From Falsiroseomonas algicola (GTDB lineage: Bacteria > Pseudomonadota > Alphaproteobacteria > Acetobacterales > Acetobacteraceae), in assembly GCF_011040385.1 (NCBI RefSeq), contig NZ_JAAIKB010000005.1, positions 186,001 to 250,000 on the forward strand: a DNA stretch of 64,000 bases, written 5' to 3'. The notes under the pieces are model-generated. The model worked only from the letters and a program-made list of their open reading frames with translations. It was not told where the DNA came from and ran no database searches. Both the position numbers and the translations under genes were made by a program. Positions 53,069 through 60,525 of this stretch are shown piece by piece. Within the stretch, counting starts at the first letter, position 1. Each line of letters opens with the position of its first letter.

Positions 53069-55123
53069 ATGCTGCTGAGATCCCGCATCCTGCTTCTCTT
53101 CGGCCTCGCCATGGCGCTGGTCGCGGCTTCCGTCGCCGTGCCGGCCTGGCTGGTGCTGCGCGACGGGGAGGATCGTGCCGCCGCGCTCCGCGCCGCCGTG
53201 CAATCGGCGTCGCTGAACGAGGCGGTGGAGCGCGCCGGCGCGCCACTCGTCACGCTGCTGCGCCAGATGGCGGCGGATGACGCGCTGCGCACGGCGCGTG
53301 CGGCGCATGACGAGTCGGCGCTGCGCCAGCGCCTGGCGGCGCTGCTGGCGGAGACGGGGCTGGACGGGCCCGCCGGGCGCATCGACATGGTGGGGCCGCA
53401 GGGCCAGCTGCTGGCGGCAGCGCCGGCGGCGGCGGAACCGCTGGCCAGCGGCGCCACCGCCCTGCAGCGCGACCTGGCGCCGGATGGCATCTCCGCGCGG
53501 TTCGAGGCCTCGGCCGAGGGCCCCATGCTGCTGGTGGTCAGCCTGCGGCTTTCCACCGGCGACCTGCTCTCGGCCAGCATGGCGGCCGATGCGGCGCTGG
53601 GCGGCGTGGCGCGGCAGCTGGGCGCCGACCTGCTGCTGCGGGACCGCCAGGGCCGCGTGACCTTCGCCACCGACCAGTCGCTGCGCGACAGCGCGGCCGC
53701 GCTGCGTGAGGGACAGACCTTGGCCCTCGCCGGCCGGCTGTTCCGGCTGGAGGCCACGCCCCTCGACAATTCCGCCGGCGCGCGCGTCGGCGAGGTGCTG
53801 GTGCTGGCCGATGCGACGGCGGAGACGCAGTCGCGCCAGCTGCTGCTGCTGCTGGCCGGCGCGCTGCTGGTGGTGGCGGGTGCCGTCACCTGCGGGCTGC
53901 TCTACCGCGTCATCCGCGATGCCATCGACCCGCTCAGCGAACTCGCCCGCGCGCTGCAGGCGGTGGCGGGCGGCGACATCTTCGCCTCCGCCGCCATCGC
54001 CGCGCGGCGCGACGAAGTCGGTGATATCCAGGCCGCGCTGGAATCGCTCCGCAGCAACACCCTGGCGCTGGACCGGCTGCAGACGCGCAACCGCCTGTCG
54101 GCGCTGCGCGAACGCGCGCTGATCGGGCAGGAGATCGCGCGGCTGACGGCGGTGCTGGATGGGCCGGAGCGTGACGAGATCCTGGGCCTGCTGGAAGGGG
54201 AGGGCGCGGCGCTCGGCCCCGCCTTCACGCGGCTTTCGGGCCATGTCGTGCAGCAGCACCAGGCGATGGCGACGCTGCTGGAGGAGCGGACGCGCGACCT
54301 GGCCCTGGTGCGCCAGGCGCTGGAGGAGCGCACGCAGCTCAACCGGATGCGGGAGGAGCTGGATGTCGCGCGGCGGCTGCAGCTGTCCTCCGTGCCGACC
54401 ACCTTCCCGAAGCGCCCCGACTTCCGGCTGCATGCCGCGATGGTGCCGGCGAAGGAAGTGGGCGGCGATTTCTGCGACTTCGTGATGCTGGACGAACACC
54501 GCCTGGCGCTGCTGATCGGCGATGCCTCCGGCAAGGGCGTGCATGCCGCCATCTTCATCGCCATGGCGCGCAGCCTGCTGCGGGCCGCGATCGGCCGCGG
54601 CGCGAGCCCCGCGGAGGCGCTGGCGCAGGCGAACGACGTGCTGTCCACCGACAATCCGACGATGATGTTCGCCACCGTCTTCGCCGCCGTGCTGGATTGC
54701 CGCACGGGGCTGATGACCTACGCCAATGCCGGCCACAACCCGCCGCGCCGCCGCGGCGCGGTGGGGGAGGCGGAGCTGCCGGTGGCGCGCGGCATCGCAC
54801 TCGGCGTCATGGATGGCATGGAGTTCGTGGACCAGCAGGTGACGCTGGATGCCGGCGACATGGTGCTGATGTTCACGGACGGCGTGACGGAGGCGGTGGC
54901 GCCGGGCGACATCCTGTTCGGCGACGATCGCCTGGCCGCCATCGTGGCCGATCCGGCGCTGGAAGCGCCCGCGCAGCTGGTGGAAGCGGTGGCGCGGCAG
55001 GTGGAGGCCTTCGCGGATACGGAGCCGCAGGCGGACGACATCACGATGATCGCGCTGCACTGGCGTGGGCATCCGCCGGCCCGTGCCATCGATTCGACGG
55101 TGGAGGAGCTGGCATGCGCGTGA
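53069..55123 (+). CDS. Membrane sensor-HAMP SpoIIE/PP2C-type serine phosphatase
   Basis: A 684-residue signalling protein: TM1 ~7-29, a periplasmic sensor ~30-255, TM2 ~258-280, HAMP ~280-335, a helical linker to ~440, and a SpoIIE-type phosphatase ~440-665. Metal-binding motifs are KEVGGDFCDFVML, IGDASGKGVHAA, MFTDGVTEAV and ADDITMIAL. In partner switching such enzymes dephosphorylate a STAS protein, which then captures an RsbW-type kinase. The RsbW-like gene follows 18 bp later, but no STAS gene is in the window. It probably converts the periplasmic signal into control of the export operon. Confidence 0.92.
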   Translation: MLLRSRILLLFGLAMALVAASVAVPAWLVLRDGEDRAAALRAAVQSASLNEAVERAGAPLVTLLRQMAADDALRTARAAHDESALRQRLAALLAETGLDGPAGRIDMVGPQGQLLAAAPAAAEPLASGATALQRDLAPDGISARFEASAEGPMLLVVSLRLSTGDLLSASMAADAALGGVARQLGADLLLRDRQGRVTFATDQSLRDSAAALREGQTLALAGRLFRLEATPLDNSAGARVGEVLVLADATAETQSRQLLLLLAGALLVVAGAVTCGLLYRVIRDAIDPLSELARALQAVAGGDIFASAAIAARRDEVGDIQAALESLRSNTLALDRLQTRNRLSALRERALIGQEIARLTAVLDGPERDEILGLLEGEGAALGPAFTRLSGHVVQQHQAMATLLEERTRDLALVRQALEERTQLNRMREELDVARRLQLSSVPTTFPKRPDFRLHAAMVPAKEVGGDFCDFVMLDEHRLALLIGDASGKGVHAAIFIAMARSLLRAAIGRGASPAEALAQANDVLSTDNPTMMFATVFAAVLDCRTGLMTYANAGHNPPRRRGAVGEAELPVARGIALGVMDGMEFVDQQVTLDAGDMVLMFTDGVTEAVAPGDILFGDDRLAAIVADPALEAPAQLVEAVARQVEAFADTEPQADDITMIALHWRGHPPARAIDSTVEELACA

Positions 55124-55141
55124 CGAGGGCGAGAGGCTGAG

Positions 55142-55576
55142 ATGGCGATGCTCCAGCTGGAATGCGCGCGTGACGAGCAGGCGGTGGAACGGCTGCTGGA
55201 TGCCATCGAGGAGCATCTGGGCGATGCCGGCGCCACGATGGCGGAAGCCATGCAGCTGCGCCTGGTGGCGGAGGAGATCGTCACCAACATCGCGCGCTGC
55301 GCCTGGCCGGACGGCGAGGAGGGACGCTTCAGCGTGGAGCTGGAAGCGGTGCCCGATCCCGCGGGACTGCAGGTGCGGCTGACGACGATCGATGACGGTG
55401 CCCCCTTCGACCCGACGGTGCAGAAGGCGCCCGACATCGAGGCCGGAATCGATGACCGTGCGATCGGCGGCCTCGGCATGTTCCTGGTGAAGGAGATGAC
55501 CGATGCACAACGCTATGCGCGCGCGGATGGAGAAAACCGTTTCTGTGTCGAGAAACTTCTTCATCGCGCTGCTTAA
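55142..55576 (+). CDS. RsbW-like anti-sigma/serine kinase (HATPase)
   Basis: A 144-residue GHKL ATPase of the RsbW/SpoIIAB class. N-box: LRLVAEEIVTNIAR; G1: TTIDDGAPFDP; G2: GGLGMFLVKEMTD; and the final YARADGENRF strand. Such proteins phosphorylate a STAS antagonist and, in many cases, hold a sigma factor. It ends the first operon; the export cargo gene begins 124 bp later. Partner proteins (STAS, sigma) must be elsewhere. Confidence 0.9.
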   Translation: MAMLQLECARDEQAVERLLDAIEEHLGDAGATMAEAMQLRLVAEEIVTNIARCAWPDGEEGRFSVELEAVPDPAGLQVRLTTIDDGAPFDPTVQKAPDIEAGIDDRAIGGLGMFLVKEMTDAQRYARADGENRFCVEKLLHRAA

Positions 55577-55590
55577 CACTCGCGCAATCT

Positions 55591-55665
55591 AACCCAACGT
55601 ATTGTCCGGACATCCGCAGGAAGCGGTCCATGTCGGAACCCAACGTCATGAGGGCCAAGGGTTCC
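55591..55665. promoter_or_regulatory. Regulatory region of the cargo/export operon (motif A copies and inverted repeat)
   Basis: AACCCAACGT at 55591-55600 is followed by TTGTCCGGACA at 55602-55612. The same 10-mer AACCCAACGT recurs at 55637-55646. It overlaps GGAACCC (55635-55641), which forms a perfect inverted repeat with GGGTTCC (55659-55665) across 17 nt. The first two elements are shared with the region at 48307-48331. The region lies 36-110 bp before the cargo ATG, suitable for promoter and operator or a leader RNA. Confidence 0.6.
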
Positions 55666-55700
55666 TCCATCGCCTCAGCCTGACAGGGAAATACCCGCCG

Positions 55701-56960
55701 ATGAACGCCGTCACCAAGACCGCCTTCGTGGAGCTGGACGACAACATGCTGGCCGCCGTCGTGGGCGGCAGCGGCGCGATCCAATCGAGCCAGCAGGCCG
55801 GTGACGGCCAGGAAGATGACGTGGAGTATGGCGTCGCGATCAGCGGCCCGGTGGTGAAGTCAGGCGGCGCGGGCGTCGGCGTGATGGAGACGGTGTCGAC
55901 CGAGATCGGCGGCGTGAAGGTGACCGGCGCGGCCGGCGCTTTCGCGGGCGGCAACTACGAAGTGACGATGACGGGCGTCGGCGCCTCGGCGGGTGCGGGC
56001 GCTTTCGCGACGATCAGCGGCAGCAAGACGGAAGGCAACGTCACGACGACCGTGACGGTCGAGGCGGGCACGGGCGTGATGGTCGGCGCCAGCGTCGGCG
56101 TCACCGGCGTCTCCGCCTCCGGCGCCGCGGGTATCGGCGGCACCGTGAGCGTGACGGTGGAGACGGAGCACAAGCTGGGCGCGGGCGTCACCGCCACCAC
56201 CGGCACCACGGTCGAGGCCGGCGTGAAGGCGGGCGTCGAGGGCCAGATGGCCTATGGCCTGACGGGCGTGAAGGCGGATGCGGGCGTGATGGCGGGCGCC
56301 TACTACTCCGTCACGGCGGAAGCCACGATCGGCACCAAGGAAGCCTCCGGCACCGTCTCCGGCGGCTATGTCGATCCGGGCTCCGCGGGCGTGGGCCTCA
56401 ACGGCACCGCGGCGCTGGATGGTGGCAAGGTCACGCTCGGCCTGGGTGGCGAGGCCGCGATCGGCATCGGCGGCCTGAATGCCGGCGCCAGCGTCACCGT
56501 CGATACGAAGGCGGTCGCCGATACCGCCGAGAAGGCCGCGATGGCGACCAGCGAGGCGACGCTGAAGGCGGCGGCCGAGGCGCAGGCGCTGGCCGACAAG
56601 GTGGCGGCGGAGAAGGCGGCGGCCGAGGCGAAGGCGGCAGTGGAAAAGGCAGCGGCCGAGGCGAAGGCGCTGGCCGACAAGGTGGCGGCGGAGAAGGCCG
56701 CGGCCGAGGCGAAGGCGGCGGCGGACAGGGCTGCGGCGGAAGCGAAGGCCGCGGCCGACAAGGCGGCGGCGGAAGCGAAGGCGGCTGCCGACAAGGCCGC
56801 GGCCGAGGCGCGGGCGCAGGCGGAGCGGGCCGCGGCGGAAGCCAAGGCTGCGGCGGAGAAGGCCGCGCAGGATGCGGCCAAGGCCGCGCAGGATGCGGCG
56901 AACAAGGCCAAGAACACGGCGAAGAGCGTGGGCAGGAAGATCAAGCGCCTCTTCCGCTGA
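55701..56960 (+). CDS. Double-glycine-leader exported protein with TolA-like coiled coil
   Basis: A 419-residue protein and likely main cargo of the adjacent exporter. The N-terminus MNAVTKTAFVELDDNMLAAV ends in Val-Gly-Gly: Gly-1, Gly-2, Val-4, Leu-7, Leu-12, as required by C39 peptidases. Residues ~24-275 are rich in Gly, Ala, Val and Thr with alternating polar/apolar strands (VTVEAGTGVMVGASVGVTGV). Residues ~290-400 form a long Ala/Lys/Glu coiled coil of 11- and 22-residue repeats such as KAAAEAKAAADK, resembling TolA domain II. The end (KNTAKSVGRKIKRLFR) is strongly basic and amphipathic. NHLM cargos are normally short peptides, so this size is remarkable. A hairpin follows before the hlyD gene. 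Function unknown: a colicin-like or surface protein is possible. Confidence 0.85.
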   Translation: MNAVTKTAFVELDDNMLAAVVGGSGAIQSSQQAGDGQEDDVEYGVAISGPVVKSGGAGVGVMETVSTEIGGVKVTGAAGAFAGGNYEVTMTGVGASAGAGAFATISGSKTEGNVTTTVTVEAGTGVMVGASVGVTGVSASGAAGIGGTVSVTVETEHKLGAGVTATTGTTVEAGVKAGVEGQMAYGLTGVKADAGVMAGAYYSVTAEATIGTKEASGTVSGGYVDPGSAGVGLNGTAALDGGKVTLGLGGEAAIGIGGLNAGASVTVDTKAVADTAEKAAMATSEATLKAAAEAQALADKVAAEKAAAEAKAAVEKAAAEAKALADKVAAEKAAAEAKAAADRAAAEAKAAADKAAAEAKAAADKAAAEARAQAERAAAEAKAAAEKAAQDAAKAAQDAANKAKNTAKSVGRKIKRLFR

Positions 56961-56968
56961 TCCAGAGC

Positions 56969-56995
56969 AGGGCGCGGCCTTCGCAGCCGCGCCCT
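56969..56995 (+). terminator. Attenuator-like hairpin between cargo and transporter genes
   Basis: AGGGCGCGGC-N7-GCCGCGCCCT, a perfect 10-bp stem, 8 bp after the cargo stop and 46 bp before hlyD. It lacks a T-run. It probably lets the cargo mRNA be made or kept at a higher level than the transporter genes, as in bacteriocin operons. Confidence 0.65.
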
Positions 56996-57041
56996 ATCCG
57001 CCATCGCCTTGTGACTGCACCCCGCGCGCGGAACCACGCCC

Positions 57042-58379
57042 ATGGAAAACCCCGGCAAGACCCCGCTGTTCCGGGCCGAGGCCGTTGCCTCCGCCACCTC
57101 CGTCACCACGGTGGATGATGCGCTGGAGGTGGTGCCGCCGCCGCTCAAGATCCTCTGGGGCGTGCTGGGCGCGCTGACGGTCGGACTGCTCGGCTGGTCG
57201 GCGGTGACGAATGTGCCGGTGAAGATCAATGGCCAGGGAATCCTGCTCTCGGCAGGCGGGCTCACCGACATCGTCTCCGACACGGAAGGGCGTGTGGTGG
57301 AATTCACCGCGCGGCCCGGCGACCTGGTGACGGCGGGCAGCGTGGTCGCCGTGGTGGACCAGGCGGAGCTTCGCCTGCAACTCGCCGCGGCGGAGGGCGA
57401 GTTGCGGGATGCGGAGACGGCGCGGAGCGAGATGCGCCGCTTCCAGGACCGCGAGCAGGCCGCCGACCGCGCCTGGCGCGCAGCGCGGGATGAGGGCCTG
57501 GCGCGCAGCCTGCGCGCCGCCCAGGACCGGCTGCGCCTGCTGACGGAGCGCGAGGGCGTGGTGCGGGACCTGGCCGACCGGTCGCTCGCCACGCGCGACC
57601 GTGCCATCGGCGCGCAGATCGAGCTGTTCGGCGTGCGCGACCAGATCGAATCGCTGCAGAACGACCGCCGCGTGCTGGAGATGGACGCGATGATGCGCCA
57701 GACCCAGCGGGAGCGGGACCTGCTGACTGCCGACCAGCGCGTGCAGACGGCGGAGCGCCAGGTCACGACGCTGACGGAGCGCATCCAGCGCATGGGCGCC
57801 GTGCGGTCGCCCTTCGATGGCCGCGTGGTGGAAGCCAAGGCTAATGTCGGCCAGGTGGTCAATCGCGGCGGGCCGCTGCTGACGCTGGTGCGGAGCGACA
57901 GCGATGCGGGTAGCGGGCCGCTCGTCGGCCTCGTCTATGTCGGCGCGCAGGACGGCAAGAAGCTGCAGCCGGGCATGGTGGTGGACCTGTCGCCGGCCAC
58001 GGCGCCGTCGCAGGAATACGGCTATCTGCGCGGCCGCGTGCTGCGCGTCGCGGATACGCCGGCCAGCAGCGCGGGTATGCTCCGCACGCTGCAGAACGAT
58101 GCGCTCGTTTCCGAATTCCAGCGCAACCAGCGCACGCTGTTCGAGGTGAACATCGAGCTGGAGCATGATGCGCGCGGCCGCCACGTCTGGTCCGGCGGCA
58201 ATGGTCCCGCCTTCTCCATCGAGGGCGGCACCCCCGCCACCATGCAGGCGACGGTGCGCCAGGTGCGCATGATCGCGCTCGGCCTGCCGGCCTTGCAGCG
58301 CTGGCTGGGGGAGGATGTGCGGGTCACGACGGATGCCGCCGCGCCCCGTGCGGTGACCACCAGCCAGCTGGCGCGGTGA
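57042..58379 (+). CDS. NHLM-type HlyD secretion adaptor
   Basis: A 445-residue membrane-fusion protein: cytosolic start of about 35 residues, one TM helix (LWGVLGALTVGLLGWSAVTN), a split lipoyl domain (DTEGRVVEFTARPGDLVTAG and SPFDGRVVEAKANVGQVVN) around a long coiled coil (~125-255), then a beta-barrel. The size and order before two ABC transporters fit the NHLM bacteriocin-system HlyD family. It should link the two inner-membrane ABC proteins to an outer-membrane channel, which is not encoded here. The next gene overlaps its stop (GTGA). Confidence 0.88.
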   Translation: MENPGKTPLFRAEAVASATSVTTVDDALEVVPPPLKILWGVLGALTVGLLGWSAVTNVPVKINGQGILLSAGGLTDIVSDTEGRVVEFTARPGDLVTAGSVVAVVDQAELRLQLAAAEGELRDAETARSEMRRFQDREQAADRAWRAARDEGLARSLRAAQDRLRLLTEREGVVRDLADRSLATRDRAIGAQIELFGVRDQIESLQNDRRVLEMDAMMRQTQRERDLLTADQRVQTAERQVTTLTERIQRMGAVRSPFDGRVVEAKANVGQVVNRGGPLLTLVRSDSDAGSGPLVGLVYVGAQDGKKLQPGMVVDLSPATAPSQEYGYLRGRVLRVADTPASSAGMLRTLQNDALVSEFQRNQRTLFEVNIELEHDARGRHVWSGGNGPAFSIEGGTPATMQATVRQVRMIALGLPALQRWLGEDVRVTTDAAAPRAVTTSQLAR

Positions 58380-60520
58380 GCGCCATGCGCACGCCGACCA
58401 TCCTGCAGGTGGAGGCCGCGGAATGCGGCGCCGCCGCGCTCGGCATCATCGCCGCGCATCACGGGCTGTGGCTGACGCTGGAGGATCTGCGCGCGCGCTG
58501 CGGCGTCTCCCGCGACGGCAGCAAGGCGCAGCATGTCGTGGCGGCGGCAAGGGAGCTGGGCTTCGAGGTCCGCGCCGTGCGCTGCGAGCCGGAGGCGCTG
58601 GCGGAGGTCGAATGCCCGGCCATCCTGCATTGGGGCATGGACCACTTCCTGGTGCTGGAGGGCAGGTCCGGCGGGCAATGGTGCCTGAACGACCCGGCGC
58701 GCGGCCGTCGCCGGGTGGATGACCGGGAGCTGCGCCGGCAGTTCAGCGGCATCCTGATCATGATGAAGCCGGGCCCCGCCTTCCAGAAGGGCGGCTCCGC
58801 GCCCAGCGCGCTGCGCGGCCTGGCGGACCGGCTGAAGGGCGGCCGCGCCGCCGTCTGGCTCGCCATCGGCATCAGCCTGATGCTGGCCGTGCCCGGCGTG
58901 CTGCAGCCGAGCTTCCGGCAGGTCTTCCTCGACCGCATCATGTCCGCGCATGTGATGGAGTGGCTCTGGCCCATCGTGCTGGTGGTCTTCGGCGCGGGCC
59001 TGTTTGCCGCGATCTGTACCTGGATGCAGAAGACGCTGCAGCACAACCTCGAAACGCGCGTCGCCGTGCGCGGCGGCATCGAGTTCATGGAGCGCGTGCT
59101 GCGCCTGCCGCTGTCCTTCTACGGCCAGCGCGGCGCGGCGGGGATCGCGGATCGCGTGATGCTGAACGACCGCGTCGCCGGCACGGTGGCGAAGGAGATC
59201 GGCGGCACCATGCTCGCGCTGATCATGGCGGTCACCTACCTCGCGGTGCTGATCCTCTTCGACTGGCGGCTCGGGCTCGTCTCGGCGCTGGGGGCGGCGA
59301 CGCTCGGCCTTGCGCTGCTCGTGCTCTCCGCGCGGTTGCAGGAGGATCAGCAGCGGCTGCTGAACGAACAGGGGCTGGAGGATGCGGAGGCGAAGCAGGG
59401 GCTCCGCATGATCGACAGCTACCGCGCCAGCGGGACGGAGGCGCTGCTGTTCGACCGGCTGACGGCGCGCCGCGCCCGCGCGCTGAACCTGCGGCAGTCG
59501 CTCATGCTGGGCCGCACGGCGCTGAAGCACCTGCCGGGGCTGGTGACGACCATCGCGGCGGCGGCGGCGATCGGCGTCGGCGGCGGGCTCATCATCGATG
59601 GGGAGATGTCGATCGGCGCGCTGGTCGCCTTCCTTTTCCTGCAATCCGCCTTCCTGGCGCCGGTCGGGCGGCTGGTGCAGCTCGGCCCGCGGCTGCAGGA
59701 GGCCGGGGCCAATCTGCGCCTGCTGGACGACACGCTGCGCCACCCGCTCTCGGAGGAATTCACCAAGCCCCCGCCCGCGCCGCGGCTGATCCGGCGGCTG
59801 GCGGGCAAGGTCGAGTTGCGCGACGTCACCTTCGGGCATTCGCGCCGCGCGGCGCCGCTGATCACCGATGTCTCGCTGACCATCGAGCCCGGCGAGCGCG
59901 TCGGCATCGTCGGCGCCTCGGGCTCGGGAAAGTCCACGCTGGCGCTGCTGGCGGCGGGGCTGCATGAGCCCTGGTCGGGCCAGGTGCTGCTGGACGACAA
60001 GCCGATCCGCGACATCCCCCGCGCCGTGCTGCGGCAGAGCGTGCAGGTGGTGGACCAGAACGGCTTCCTCTTCACGGGGACCGTCCGCGACAACATCGCG
60101 ATGTGGGATCCGACCGTGTCGGAGGAACGGCTCCACGCCGCGGCGCGCGATGCCGTCATCCACGACTTCATCCTCGACCGGCGCGAAGGCTACGCCTTCC
60201 CCGTGACGGGCGGCGGCGCCAACCTCTCCGGCGGCCAGCGCGCGCGGATCGAGATTGCCCGCGCCCTGGTGCAGGACCCGCGCATCCTGGTGTTCGACGA
60301 GGCGACGGCCGCGCTGGATGACGAGACGGAGGCGGAGCTGCTGTCCAACATCCGCCGGCGGGGTGCCACGATGCTCGTCATCGCGCATCGCCTGGCGCCG
60401 CTGCGCGACTGCGACCGCGTGGTGGTGATGGAACGCGGCCGGATCGTGGAGATGGGCCCGCCCGGGGAGCTCGCGGCGCGCCGCGGCGCCTTCGCGCGGC
60501 TGATGCTGGCGGAGGCCTGA
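58376..60520 (+). CDS. NHLM-type C39 peptidase/permease/ATPase (PCAT)
   Basis: A 714-residue exporter that cuts double-glycine leaders and moves the cargo. The C39 domain (1-125) has Gln11, Cys17 (QVEAAECGAAAL), His90 (GMDHFLVLEG) and Asp106 (CLNDPA), a full active site. The membrane domain spans ~160-470. The ATPase has Walker A GASGSGKST (~514), LSGGQRARIEIARAL and Walker B LVFDEATAALD. The GTG at 58376 overlaps the hlyD stop; an ATG 9 bp later (MRTPTILQ) is an equally good start. RTPTxLQxEAxECGAAAL is the N-terminal mark of NHLM transporter 1. Cargos are likely the upstream protein and possibly the RTX protein at 23 kb. Confidence 0.93.
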   Translation: MSAMRTPTILQVEAAECGAAALGIIAAHHGLWLTLEDLRARCGVSRDGSKAQHVVAAARELGFEVRAVRCEPEALAEVECPAILHWGMDHFLVLEGRSGGQWCLNDPARGRRRVDDRELRRQFSGILIMMKPGPAFQKGGSAPSALRGLADRLKGGRAAVWLAIGISLMLAVPGVLQPSFRQVFLDRIMSAHVMEWLWPIVLVVFGAGLFAAICTWMQKTLQHNLETRVAVRGGIEFMERVLRLPLSFYGQRGAAGIADRVMLNDRVAGTVAKEIGGTMLALIMAVTYLAVLILFDWRLGLVSALGAATLGLALLVLSARLQEDQQRLLNEQGLEDAEAKQGLRMIDSYRASGTEALLFDRLTARRARALNLRQSLMLGRTALKHLPGLVTTIAAAAAIGVGGGLIIDGEMSIGALVAFLFLQSAFLAPVGRLVQLGPRLQEAGANLRLLDDTLRHPLSEEFTKPPPAPRLIRRLAGKVELRDVTFGHSRRAAPLITDVSLTIEPGERVGIVGASGSGKSTLALLAAGLHEPWSGQVLLDDKPIRDIPRAVLRQSVQVVDQNGFLFTGTVRDNIAMWDPTVSEERLHAAARDAVIHDFILDRREGYAFPVTGGGANLSGGQRARIEIARALVQDPRILVFDEATAALDDETEAELLSNIRRRGATMLVIAHRLAPLRDCDRVVVMERGRIVEMGPPGELAARRGAFARLMLAEA

Positions 60521-60525
60521 TCGTC

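Noticed and set aside
55635-55665. EcfG-type promoter (GGAAC-N16/17-CGTT) before the cargo gene
   Set aside because: GGAAC is present at 55635-55639 but no CGTT follows at the right distance.
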